Shown: one piece after another, positions 36,564 through 44,768 of the stretch
How the letters are laid out: each line of letters opens with the position of its first letter
Position numbering within the stretch: position 1 is the stretch's first letter
Source: Microbacterium hydrothermale
GTDB taxonomy: Bacteria > Actinomycetota > Actinomycetes > Actinomycetales > Microbacteriaceae
Assembly: GCF_004854025.1 (NCBI RefSeq)
Contig: NZ_STGM01000004.1
Location: forward strand, 186,001-250,000
Reading direction: 5' to 3'
Length of the DNA: 64,000 nucleotides
The notes under the pieces: model-generated
Seen by the model: only the letters and a program-made list of their open reading frames with translations
Told to the model about the DNA's origin: nothing
Databases searched by the model: none
Made by a program: the position numbers and the translations under genes

Positions 36564-37066
36564 CCGCGGACATGCCGGTCCACATCGCGGCTCTCGCCTG
36601 TTCGCTCCTCGCGGCGTGCTGCGCCGCCTCGGGGCCGATCCGGCAGCGACGCGAACGGGGCGTCGTCTCGCTGCTGATGACCGTCGCGATGCTGGATGCC
36701 GCCGTGCTGCACGTCATCGCCCCGATCGTCTGGGCGAGCGTGCTCGTCGCGGCCGCCCTCGTGCTGAGCGCGACCCGCCGCGTGCGCGAGGGGCGCACCG
36801 GCGGCGGAGTCTTCTCCGCGGCCGGTCTCGTCGTCATGGCCGCGCTCCTGGCCACCGGTGCGCACGGCGCGTCGCCGACCGTCGCGCTCTCCCATCACGG
36901 AGCGGGCGCCGGTGCGCCCGTGCTGCAGGGGCTCGGCGTCGTCCTCGCGGTGGGTCACGTCGCCGCCTCCGCCCACCGGATGCGGCGCGGTTCATCGACG
37001 GAACGCATCCACCACACGGCGATGGGCGGGTCGACGGCGCTCATGGCCGTGGCGGTGCTGCTGTGA
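36560..37066 (+). CDS. Hypothetical multi-helix membrane protein
   Basis: 168 aa with five likely helices (about residues 8-24, 35-48, 50-66, 82-98, 115-130) plus a short hydrophobic C-terminus. Several His residues lie in loops (SHHGAGAG, AHRMRRG, IHHTAMGG). No recognised family. The ATG at 36560 overlaps the stop of a 15-codon leaderless ORF. A longer in-frame ATG at 36449 is possible but has no ribosome site. Confidence 0.6.
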   Translation: MTADMPVHIAALACSLLAACCAASGPIRQRRERGVVSLLMTVAMLDAAVLHVIAPIVWASVLVAAALVLSATRRVREGRTGGGVFSAAGLVVMAALLATGAHGASPTVALSHHGAGAGAPVLQGLGVVLAVGHVAASAHRMRRGSSTERIHHTAMGGSTALMAVAVLL

Positions 37067-37090
37067 ACGCTGCGGACGCGCGCCGGCACG

Positions 37091-37132
37091 CCTCACGGCC
37101 CCGCCGCACCGGAGCGCGACGGGGCCGTGAGG
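37091..37132. terminator. Bidirectional terminator
   Basis: 13-bp perfect stem (37091-37103 / 37120-37132) between convergent genes, 8 bp from the transporter stop. Confidence 0.75.
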
Positions 37133-37140
37133 GGTGCGAC

Positions 37141-38523
37141 TCAGACCTTCGACAGCCCGCGCACCGGGCTGACCGCCTGCTCGGCCTCGTGATCCGGACC
37201 GAGGGGGATGCCGCTGCGGTCGCGCAGCAGCAGCGTGGCGATCGCGCCGAGCACGACCATGCCCGCGAGGTACCACGTCACCGACATCGTCGATCCGGTC
37301 TGCTTGACCAGCGCCTCGGCGATGGTCGGCGCGAACGCCCCGCCCAGGATCGCGCCGAGCGCGTATGAGATCGACACCCCCGAGAAGCGGATGGATGCCG
37401 GGAACAGCTCGGCGTACAGCGCCGCCTGGGGTCCGTAGGTGAGGCCCAGGCCGACGGTGAGAACGACGAGACCGAGGGTGAGCAGGGCGATGTTCGCGGT
37501 GTTCACGAGCGGGAACAGCAGGAAGACGCCCACCAGCAGCGCCGCCCAGCCGACGAGATAGGTGGTGCGGCGGCCGATGACGTCGCCGATCCATCCGCCC
37601 ACCCACGTGAAGACGAGCCAGGACACCGCCGAGATCGTCACCGCGCCGAGCACGTCGGCGGTCGCGAGCCCCACCGGACCGTCGGGATTGGTCGCGTAGC
37701 GCTGGATGTACCCGCCCGTGGTCATGTACCCGACGGCGTTGTTGCCCGCGAAGACGAGGGCCGCGATCAGCACGAGCAGAGCGTGCGTGCGGAACAGCTG
37801 CACGATCGGCATCCGGGTCTTCTCCTTGCGCTCGGCGAGCTCGACGAAGACCGGGCTCTCCTCGACCTTGCGGCGCACGTAGAAGCCGATCAGGATCAGC
37901 ACGAACGACAGCAGGAACGGCACGCGCCAGCCCCACGCGAGGAAGGCGTCGCCGGGGGCGATCAGCGCCATGAGCGCGAGCATGCCGCTCGCCAGCAGCA
38001 GGCCGAGGGGAACGCCCAGCTGGGGCGACGCGCCGAAGAGGCTGCGCTTGGCCTTGGGGGCGTGCTCGACGGCCATGAGCACCGCACCACCCCACTCCCC
38101 GCCGGCCGAGATGCCCTGCAGCACGCGCAGCAGGATGAGCAGCACGGGGGCCGCGACCCCGATGGCCTCGTACGTCGGCAGGACGCCGATGAGGGTGGTG
38201 GAGGCGCCCATGAGGATCAGGGTGATCATGAGCACGACGCGGCGGCCGTACTTGTCGCCGAGGTGCCCAGCGAGGAAGGCGCCGAGGGGGCGGAACAGGA
38301 AGCTCAGTCCGACCGTGAGGAACGACAGGATCTGCGCGATCCCGGGTCCGGCCGGAGCGAAGAAGAGCTGTCCGAACACGAGGCCGGCGGCCGAGGCGTA
38401 GAGGAAGAAGTCGTACCACTCCACGGTGGTGCCGACGACGGTGGCGAAGACCACGCGGCGCCGGTCGCCGGAGGTCGAGATGGTGCCGGTGGGCGTGAAA
38501 CCCGACGGATGGGAACGGGACAT
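37141..38523 (-). CDS. MHS-family MFS transporter, likely aromatic acid uptake
   Basis: 460 aa, 12 helices, MHS signatures TTVEWYDFFLYASAA (helix 1), GHLGDKYGRRVVL (loop 2-3) and RVLQGISAGGEWGGA (helix 4). Start ATG 38523 follows GAAGGAG. Divergent from the hpa operon across a 119-bp gap containing a perfect GntR-type palindrome, so it is probably co-regulated and may import hydroxyphenylacetate or a related acid. Substrate is inferred from context only. Confidence 0.85.
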   Translation of the reverse strand: MSRSHPSGFTPTGTISTSGDRRRVVFATVVGTTVEWYDFFLYASAAGLVFGQLFFAPAGPGIAQILSFLTVGLSFLFRPLGAFLAGHLGDKYGRRVVLMITLILMGASTTLIGVLPTYEAIGVAAPVLLILLRVLQGISAGGEWGGAVLMAVEHAPKAKRSLFGASPQLGVPLGLLLASGMLALMALIAPGDAFLAWGWRVPFLLSFVLILIGFYVRRKVEESPVFVELAERKEKTRMPIVQLFRTHALLVLIAALVFAGNNAVGYMTTGGYIQRYATNPDGPVGLATADVLGAVTISAVSWLVFTWVGGWIGDVIGRRTTYLVGWAALLVGVFLLFPLVNTANIALLTLGLVVLTVGLGLTYGPQAALYAELFPASIRFSGVSISYALGAILGGAFAPTIAEALVKQTGSTMSVTWYLAGMVVLGAIATLLLRDRSGIPLGPDHEAEQAVSPVRGLSKV

Positions 38524-38604
38524 GGGGGGGCTCCTTCGAGACGTCATCGTCGCGCCCCGGACGTCGTCGTCGGTGACGAAGCATGTATTGCTGGGGCGTT
38601 CGTC

Positions 38605-38616
38605 ATCGTATACGAT
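38605..38616. promoter_or_regulatory. GntR/FadR-type operator ATCGTATACGAT
   Basis: Perfect 12-bp palindrome in the divergent promoter between the transporter and the hpa operon, 27 bp before the first hpa ATG. The GTATAC core is typical of FadR-subfamily GntR operators; the cognate regulator gene is second in the operon. Confidence 0.7.
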
Positions 38617-38642
38617 TTGAGATACGACGCAAGGGAGCATCC

Positions 38643-40169
38643 ATGACCGACACCAGCGACCCCCGGTTCGCCGCCCTCGGCGACCGCCCGGGCAAGATCG
38701 TGGCCGTCCACCTCGCCTACGCCTCGCGCGCCGACCAGCGCGGCCGTCGACCCGCCGCCCCCTCGTACTTCTTCAAGCCGTCGAGCTCCCTCGCCCCCTC
38801 GGGCGCCGAGATCGTGCGACCCGCCGGGACAGAGCTCCTCGCGTTCGAGGGCGAGATCGCCCTCGTCATCGGCGAGCCGGCGCGATGGGTGACCCCGGAT
38901 GCCGCGTGGTCGCACGTGGCATCCGTCACCGCCGCGAACGACTTCGGTCTCTACGATCTGCGCGCGAACGACAAGGGCTCGAACGTGCGCTCGAAGGGCG
39001 GCGACGGCTACACCCCGCTCGGCCCCGCGCTGATCGACGCCCGCGAGGTCGATCCGACCGCGCTACGCCTGCGCACGTGGGTTGACGGCGCGCTCGTGCA
39101 GGACGACACCACGGCCGGGCTCATCTTCTCGCTCGCCCAGATCGTCGCCGATCTGTCGCAGCACTTCACCCTCGAGACCGGAGACGTCATCCTCACCGGG
39201 ACGCCCGCGGGCTCCTCGGTCGTCGTGCCCGGTCAGGTCGTCGAGGTGCAGGTGGATGCCGGCGACCTCTCGACCGGACGCCTGCGCACCACGGTGGTCG
39301 AGGGCGAGCGGTCGTTCGACGCCGCGATCGGCTCCCTCCCCGCGGTGGACGACACCCAGCGCACCGAGGCGTGGGGCTCCGCCGAGGCGGCGGCCGCCGC
39401 GACGGCGACGTCGACCGCAACGGCGACGGCCGGCGGCACCGCGGCATCCGCGGATCCGGTGTCGGATGCCCCGTCGCTCTCCCCCGCCCTGCGCGCGAAG
39501 CTCGAGCGCGTCCCCGTCGCCGCCCTCAGCGGGCAGCTGCGCAAGCGCGGCCTGAACGACGTGACGATCGACGGCGTGCACGCCCTCACCCCCGGCAGCC
39601 GCTTCGTCGGCACCGCGCGCACCCTGCGCTTCGTCCCCCACCGCGAAGACCTCTTCGCCGCGCGCGGCGGCGGGCAGAACGCGCAGAAGCGCGCCTTCGA
39701 CGCGGTCGGCGCGGGAGAGGTCATCGTCATCGAGGCGCGCGGCGAGACCGGCTCCGGCACGCTCGGCGACATCCTCGCCATCCGCGCGCACGCCCGGGGA
39801 GCGGCGGCCATCGTCACCGACGGCGGGGTGCGCGACGCCGCGGCCGTCGCCGCCGTCGGCATCCCCGTCTTCACCGCCGGCCCGCACCCGGCCGTGCTCG
39901 GGCGACGCCACGTGCCCTGGGAGACCGACGTGGCCGTCGGCTGCGGCGGCACCACGGTCGAGCCCGGCGACATCCTCGTCGGCGACGGCGACGGCGTGAT
40001 CGTCGTCCCGCCCGCGATCGCCGAAGAGGTGGTCGACGCCGCTCTCGCGCAGGAGGAAGAGGATGCATGGATCGCCGCGCAGGTGGCATCCGGTCATCCG
40101 ATCGAGGGACTGTTCCCGATGAACGCGGAATGGCGCGCCCGGTTCGAGAGCGAGATGGGGAAGCGATGA
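38643..40169 (+). CDS. Fumarylacetoacetate hydrolase-family / RraA-family fusion (hpa isomerase-decarboxylase)
   Basis: 508 aa, two enzyme domains. Residues ~15-235 are a FAH fold with metal-binding Glu pairs in AFEGEIALVIGEPA and conserved VILTGTPAGSS. An Ala/Thr-rich linker covers ~240-278. From ~285 a RraA/HMG-aldolase-like domain holds GSGTLGDILAIRAHARG and VTDGGVRDAA. HpaG-type FAH proteins decarboxylate and isomerise the ring-cleavage product after HpaE; the role of the RraA half is uncertain. It overlaps the GntR gene by ATGA. Confidence 0.8.
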   Translation: MTDTSDPRFAALGDRPGKIVAVHLAYASRADQRGRRPAAPSYFFKPSSSLAPSGAEIVRPAGTELLAFEGEIALVIGEPARWVTPDAAWSHVASVTAANDFGLYDLRANDKGSNVRSKGGDGYTPLGPALIDAREVDPTALRLRTWVDGALVQDDTTAGLIFSLAQIVADLSQHFTLETGDVILTGTPAGSSVVVPGQVVEVQVDAGDLSTGRLRTTVVEGERSFDAAIGSLPAVDDTQRTEAWGSAEAAAAATATSTATATAGGTAASADPVSDAPSLSPALRAKLERVPVAALSGQLRKRGLNDVTIDGVHALTPGSRFVGTARTLRFVPHREDLFAARGGGQNAQKRAFDAVGAGEVIVIEARGETGSGTLGDILAIRAHARGAAAIVTDGGVRDAAAVAAVGIPVFTAGPHPAVLGRRHVPWETDVAVGCGGTTVEPGDILVGDGDGVIVVPPAIAEEVVDAALAQEEEDAWIAAQVASGHPIEGLFPMNAEWRARFESEMGKR

Positions 40170-40852
40170 CCACTCCGGCGCAGAGCCCCAGCAAGTCGCA
40201 GCAGGCGTACCACTGGATCAAGCAGCGCATCGCCGCGCAGGAGTTCACCCCCGGCTACCGGCTCGTGCTCGGCTCGATCGCGCGGGAGCTCGACATGAGC
40301 GTCGTGCCCGTGCGCGAGGCGATCCGCCAGCTCGAAGCCGAGGGCCTCGTGACGTTCGAGCGCAACGTCGGCGCGCGCGTCTCGATGGTCGACGACACCG
40401 CCTACCGCTTCAGCATGCAGGCCCTCAGCCTGCTCGAGGGCGCGGCGACCGCCCTGTCGGCGCGCGCCCTGACCGCCGACGACGTGCGCCGCGCGCGCGA
40501 GGTGAACGCGCTCATGGTCGAGACCCTCGAGCACTTCGACCCGCGCGCGTTCACCGCGCTGAACCAGGAGTTCCACGCGATCCTGTTCGCCCGGTGCGCC
40601 AACCCCCGCCTGCTCGAGCTCGTGCAGGCGGAATGGGCTCGCCTCGGGCACCTGCGCGACTCGACGTTCAGCTTCGTCCCGGGCCGTGCCGCCGAGTCGG
40701 TGCGCGAGCACGAGGGCATCCTCGTCCTCATCGAGAGCGGCGCCCCGCTCTCCGACATCGAACAGGCGTCGCGGCGTCACCGCTCGGCGACCCTCGACGC
40801 CTACCTCATCCACGAGCACCCGCACGAGGTGCTCGGCCTGCCCGCATCCTGA
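40166..40852 (+). CDS. GntR-family regulator (FadR/FCD subgroup)
   Basis: 228 aa. Winged helix residues ~10-75 (GYRLVLGSIARELDMSVVPVREAIRQLEAEGLV), then the FCD effector domain with its metal-binding His/Asp set (LNQEFHAILF, REHEGIL, SRRHRSATLDAYL). Coupled to the FAH/RraA gene. It likely binds the ATCGTATACGAT palindrome upstream of the operon and responds to a pathway intermediate. Confidence 0.88.
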   Translation: MTTPAQSPSKSQQAYHWIKQRIAAQEFTPGYRLVLGSIARELDMSVVPVREAIRQLEAEGLVTFERNVGARVSMVDDTAYRFSMQALSLLEGAATALSARALTADDVRRAREVNALMVETLEHFDPRAFTALNQEFHAILFARCANPRLLELVQAEWARLGHLRDSTFSFVPGRAAESVREHEGILVLIESGAPLSDIEQASRRHRSATLDAYLIHEHPHEVLGLPAS

Positions 40853-40893
40853 TCCCGGCCCCGGTATCCCCGTCCTCGAACGAAGGAGTTCCC

Positions 40894-42414
40894 ATGACCA
40901 CCCCGCTCACCTCCTCCCGGCGCATCCCGGCCGACCTGCCCACCCGCATCCAGCACTACATCGGCGGCCGGTTCGTCGACTCGGTCGACGGCGACACCTT
41001 CGACGTGCTCGACCCGGTCACCAACGAGACGTACGTCGCGGCCGCCGCCGGCAAGAAGGCCGACATCGACCTCGCCGTCGCCGCCGCGCGCACGGCCTTC
41101 ACCGAGGGACCTTGGCCGCGCATGCTCCCCCGCGAGCGCTCGCGCGTGCTGCACCGCATCGCCGACCTCGTCGAGTCGCGCGACGAGCGTCTCGCAGAGC
41201 TGGAATCCTTCGACTCGGGGCTGCCGATCACGCAGGCGCTGGGCCAGGCCCGCCGGGCGGCCGAGAACTTCCGCTTCTTCGCCGACCTGATCGTCGCCCA
41301 GACCGACGACGCCTTCAAGGTTCCCGGTCGCCAGCTCAACTACGTCAACCGCAAGCCGATCGGGGTCGCCGGCCTCATCACGCCGTGGAACACCCCGTTC
41401 ATGCTCGAGTCGTGGAAGCTGGGCCCCGCGCTCGCGACCGGGAACACCGTCGTGCTCAAGCCCGCGGAGTTCACACCGCTGTCGGCATCCCTGTGGGCCG
41501 GCATCTTCGAGGAGGCGGGACTGCCCGAGGGCGTGTTCAACCTCGTCAACGGCCTCGGCGAAGACGCGGGCGACGCGCTCGTGAAGCACCCCGACGTGCC
41601 GCTCATCTCGTTCACCGGCGAGAGCAGCACCGGGTCGCTGATCTTCGCGAACGCCGCGCCGTTCCTGAAGGGGCTGTCGATGGAGCTGGGCGGGAAGAGC
41701 CCCGCGATCGTCTTCGCCGACGCGGATCTGGATGCCGCGATCGACGCGACGATCTTCGGGGTGTTCTCGCTCAACGGCGAACGCTGCACCGCGGGCAGCC
41801 GCATCCTCGTCGAGCGCTCCGTGTACGACGACTTCGTCGCCCGCTACGCCGCCCAGGCCGACCGCGTGAAGGTCGGCTTCCCCGACGACCCCGCGACCGA
41901 GGTCGGCGCGCTCGTGCACCCCGAGCACTACGCGAAGGTGATGTCGTACGTCGAGCTCGGCAAGACCGAAGGGCGTCTGGTCGCCGGCGGCGGCCGGCCC
42001 GAGGAGTTCCCCGAGGGCAACTTCGTGCAGCCCACGGTGTTCGCCGACGTCGCCCCCGACGCGCGCATCTTCCAGGAGGAGATCTTCGGACCCGTCGTCG
42101 CCATCACGCCCTTCGACACCGACGAAGAGGCGCTCGCCCTGGCGAACAACACGAAGTACGGCCTCGCCGCCTACGTCTGGACGAACGACCTGAAGCGCGC
42201 GCACCTCTTCGCGCAGAACGTCGAGGCGGGGATGGTGTGGCTGAACTCCAACAACGTCCGCGACCTGCGGACCCCGTTCGGCGGAGTGAAGGCCTCGGGC
42301 CTCGGTCACGAGGGCGGCTACCGCTCGATCGACTTCTACACCGACCAACAGGCCGTGCACATCACGCTCGGCCCCGCCCACAACCCCACGTTCGGCAAGG
42401 CGTCGGCGCACTGA
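40894..42414 (+). CDS. hpaE: 5-carboxymethyl-2-hydroxymuconate semialdehyde dehydrogenase-like ALDH
   Basis: 506 aa aldehyde dehydrogenase. Active-site blocks: ITPWNTPFML, SFTGESSTG, MELGGKSPAIVF (Glu base) and NGERCTAGSRI (Cys nucleophile). N-terminal IQHYIGGRFVDSVDG matches the HpaE/betaine-aldehyde group. It would oxidise the semialdehyde formed by HpaD, using NAD+. AAGGAG lies before the ATG, 41 bp after the regulator gene. Assigned mainly from context with hpaD, hpaH and hpaI. Confidence 0.85.
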   Translation: MTTPLTSSRRIPADLPTRIQHYIGGRFVDSVDGDTFDVLDPVTNETYVAAAAGKKADIDLAVAAARTAFTEGPWPRMLPRERSRVLHRIADLVESRDERLAELESFDSGLPITQALGQARRAAENFRFFADLIVAQTDDAFKVPGRQLNYVNRKPIGVAGLITPWNTPFMLESWKLGPALATGNTVVLKPAEFTPLSASLWAGIFEEAGLPEGVFNLVNGLGEDAGDALVKHPDVPLISFTGESSTGSLIFANAAPFLKGLSMELGGKSPAIVFADADLDAAIDATIFGVFSLNGERCTAGSRILVERSVYDDFVARYAAQADRVKVGFPDDPATEVGALVHPEHYAKVMSYVELGKTEGRLVAGGGRPEEFPEGNFVQPTVFADVAPDARIFQEEIFGPVVAITPFDTDEEALALANNTKYGLAAYVWTNDLKRAHLFAQNVEAGMVWLNSNNVRDLRTPFGGVKASGLGHEGGYRSIDFYTDQQAVHITLGPAHNPTFGKASAH

Positions 42415-42476
42415 TCCGCGCGGCGCGGCGGCCGCGTCGGCGCCCCGCCCCGGCCCCGCCTCGGCCCCGCCGCCCC

Positions 42477-42557
42477 GCGAGATCACACGTTCGGCTCAAG
42501 CGCACACGTCCCCCGCCCCGCAGAACGCGTGCTGTCGAGACGATCGTGTGATCTCGC
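42477..42557. repeat. 81-bp inverted-repeat element (GCGAGATCACACG arms)
   Basis: 13-bp perfect arms (42477-42489 / 42545-42557) in the 183-bp gap between hpaE and hpaD. The interior resembles neither the 71-bp nor the 67-bp family. Architecture (long terminal palindrome, ~55-nt interior, intergenic) is the same. No T tract follows. Confidence 0.65.
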
Positions 42558-42597
42558 ACCGCCCCTCCCCCACCGACTCCCCACGCAAGGACGCGAA

Positions 42598-43752
42598 ATG
42601 GCAAAGCACACCGAAGAACAGAAGACCTCCTCCGGGTTCTGGGTCACCCAGGAGGCCCCGATCGTCTCCGACGACCCCATCCCCACCCCCACCTCGCCGG
42701 CCCCCGACGTCCTCCGCTGCGCCTACATGGAGCTCGTGGTCACCGACCTCGCGGCATCCCGGATCTTCTACGTCGACGTGCTGGGACTGCACGTGACCGA
42801 AGAGGACGACGAGGCGATCTACCTCCGTTCGACCGAGGAGTTCATCCACCACAACCTCGTGCTGCGCAAGGGCCCTGTGGCCGCGGTCGCGGCGTTCTCG
42901 TACCGCGTGCGCTCGTCGGACGACCTCGACAGGGCCGTCGCGTTCTACGAGGAGCTCGGCTGCGACGTGCGTCGCGCCCCGAACGGCTTCACGAAGGGCA
43001 TCGGCGACTCCGTCCGCGTGGTCGACCCCCTCGGCTTCCCGTACGAGTTCTTCTTCGACACCGAGCACCAGGAGCGCCTGTCGTGGCGCTACGACCTGCA
43101 GATCCCCGGCGAACTGGTGCGCCTGGACCACTTCAACCAGATCACCCCCGACGTGCCGCGCGCGGTGAACTTCATGCAGTCGCTCGGCTTCCGCGTGACC
43201 GAGGACATCCAGGACGAAGAGGGCACCGTCTACGCCGCGTGGATGCGCCGCAAGCCCACCGTGCACGACACCGCCATGACCGGCGGCGATGGCCCCCGCA
43301 TGCACCACGTGTGCTTCGCGACGCATGAGAAGCACAACATCCTCGCCATCTGCGACAAGCTCGGCGCCCTCCGCCGATCGGATGCCATCGAGCGGGGCCC
43401 CGGACGCCACGGCGTCTCGAACGCGTTCTACCTGTACCTCCGCGACCCCGACGGCCACCGCGTCGAGATCTACACGCAGGACTACTACACCGGCGACCCC
43501 GACAACCCCGTCATCACGTGGGACGTGCACGACAACCAGCGCCGTGACTGGTGGGGCAACCCCGTCGTCCCCTCCTGGTACACCGAGGGCTCGCTCGTGC
43601 TGGATCTCGATGGCATCCCGCAGCCGGTCCGCGCCCGCGAGGACTCCAGCGAGATGGCGGTGACGATCGGTGCCGACGGCTTCAGCTACACGCGCGCCCC
43701 CGAGGACGCGGCATCCGGTCCCGGCGAGTTCAAGCTAGGCAACCAGCTCTAG
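42598..43752 (+). CDS. hpaD: 3,4-dihydroxyphenylacetate 2,3-dioxygenase
   Basis: 384 aa extradiol ring-cleavage enzyme of the vicinal-oxygen-chelate type. Metal ligands are His178 (RLDHFNQ), His237 (RMHHVCF) and Glu290 (HRVEIYT), and the acid-base His is 223. Each lies exactly 23 residues after its counterpart in Brevibacterium fuscum HPCD (H155, H214, E267, H200). The metal (Fe or Mn) cannot be read from sequence. An extra N-terminal tail of about 23 residues accounts for the offset. The ATG is preceded by an AAGGA site. Confidence 0.92.
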   Translation: MAKHTEEQKTSSGFWVTQEAPIVSDDPIPTPTSPAPDVLRCAYMELVVTDLAASRIFYVDVLGLHVTEEDDEAIYLRSTEEFIHHNLVLRKGPVAAVAAFSYRVRSSDDLDRAVAFYEELGCDVRRAPNGFTKGIGDSVRVVDPLGFPYEFFFDTEHQERLSWRYDLQIPGELVRLDHFNQITPDVPRAVNFMQSLGFRVTEDIQDEEGTVYAAWMRRKPTVHDTAMTGGDGPRMHHVCFATHEKHNILAICDKLGALRRSDAIERGPGRHGVSNAFYLYLRDPDGHRVEIYTQDYYTGDPDNPVITWDVHDNQRRDWWGNPVVPSWYTEGSLVLDLDGIPQPVRAREDSSEMAVTIGADGFSYTRAPEDAASGPGEFKLGNQL

Positions 43753-43763
43753 ACCGCCAGGCG

Positions 43764-43834
43764 GCACAACTCCTGCAGATGGGGCGGATTGCACCGGTTC
43801 CGGCGCCCTCGCATCGCCTGTGCAGGAGTTGTGC
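43764..43834. repeat. 71-bp inverted-repeat element, copy D
   Basis: 14-bp perfect arms 43764-43777 and 43821-43834. It lies 12 bp after the hpaD stop, inside the run of co-directional hpa genes. The interior differs from copies A/B and F/G but length is identical. Confidence 0.85.
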
Positions 43835-43891
43835 AGGCCACCCGACGCACGCGCGATCGCGCACCGGAGCGGCGGCTGGCCGCCCGGGAGC

Positions 43892-43962
43892 GCACAACTC
43901 CTGCATTCCGCGCTCTCTCACCGATCAAACGGCCCTACCGCCGCCTTTTGCAGGAGTTATGC
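43892..43962. repeat. 71-bp inverted-repeat element, copy E
   Basis: Arms 43892-43905 and 43949-43962 (one mismatch). Starts 128 bp after copy D and ends 20 bp before the hpaH ATG, so it would be in the hpaH 5' region of a read-through mRNA. Confidence 0.82.
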
Positions 43963-43982
43963 TCCGCCCACGAGAGGAACCC

Positions 43983-44768
43983 ATGCTCACCGACGCACAG
44001 ATCGACGCCATCGCGGCCGAGCTCGCCGAGGCCGACCGCACCCACGCGGTCATCCCGCGCATCACGGCCAGATTCCCGGATGCCGCGGTCGAGGACTCCT
44101 ACGCGATCCAGGGCCGCTGGCGCGACACGCAGATCGCCGCGGGTCGTACGCTCGTCGGCCGCAAGATCGGACTGACCTCCAAGGCCATGCAGCAGGCGAC
44201 GGGGATCACCGAGCCCGACTACGGCGTGATGTTCGACGACACCGTCTACCGCTCGGGCGACGAGATCCCGGTCGCCCTGTTCTCGAACGTGCGGATCGAG
44301 GTCGAGCTCGCGTTCGTGCTCAAGACCCCGCTCGAGGGCCCCGACTGCACGCTCGACGACGCCCTCGCCGCGATCGACTACGCCGTGCCGGCGCTCGAGG
44401 TGCTGAACTCGCACATCGAGCTGGAGGGCCGCACGATCGTCGACACCATCAGCGACAACGCCGCGTACGGCGCGATGGTGCTCGGCGAGGTGCGCAAGCG
44501 CCCCGACGAGATCGACCTGCGGTGGGTGCCCGGCGTGCTGAGCCGCAACGGCGAGATCGAGGAGACCGGCGTCGCCGCCGGCGTCCTCGGACATCCCGCC
44601 ACCGGTGTCGCGTGGCTTGCCAACAAGTTCCACCAGCACGGCGCGCGCCTGGAGGCGGGCGAGATCATCCTGGCAGGATCGTTCACGCGCCCGATGTGGG
44701 TGTCGCAGGGCGACGAGGTGCTCTGCGACTACGGACCGATGGGAACGATCACGTGCCGCTTCGTCTGA
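43983..44768 (+). CDS. hpaH: 2-oxo-hept-4-ene-1,7-dioate hydratase
   Basis: 261 aa, MhpD/HpaH family. Conserved features: GRKIGLTSKAMQ, DYGVMFDDTVY, RIEVELAFVLK with metal-binding Glu, and the AIDYAVPALEVLNSHIE block. It hydrates the HpaG product to 2,4-dihydroxy-hept-2-ene-1,7-dioate, using Mg2+. GAGAGGA lies before the ATG. The stop overlaps the hpaI start by 16 bp. Confidence 0.88.
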   Translation: MLTDAQIDAIAAELAEADRTHAVIPRITARFPDAAVEDSYAIQGRWRDTQIAAGRTLVGRKIGLTSKAMQQATGITEPDYGVMFDDTVYRSGDEIPVALFSNVRIEVELAFVLKTPLEGPDCTLDDALAAIDYAVPALEVLNSHIELEGRTIVDTISDNAAYGAMVLGEVRKRPDEIDLRWVPGVLSRNGEIEETGVAAGVLGHPATGVAWLANKFHQHGARLEAGEIILAGSFTRPMWVSQGDEVLCDYGPMGTITCRFV

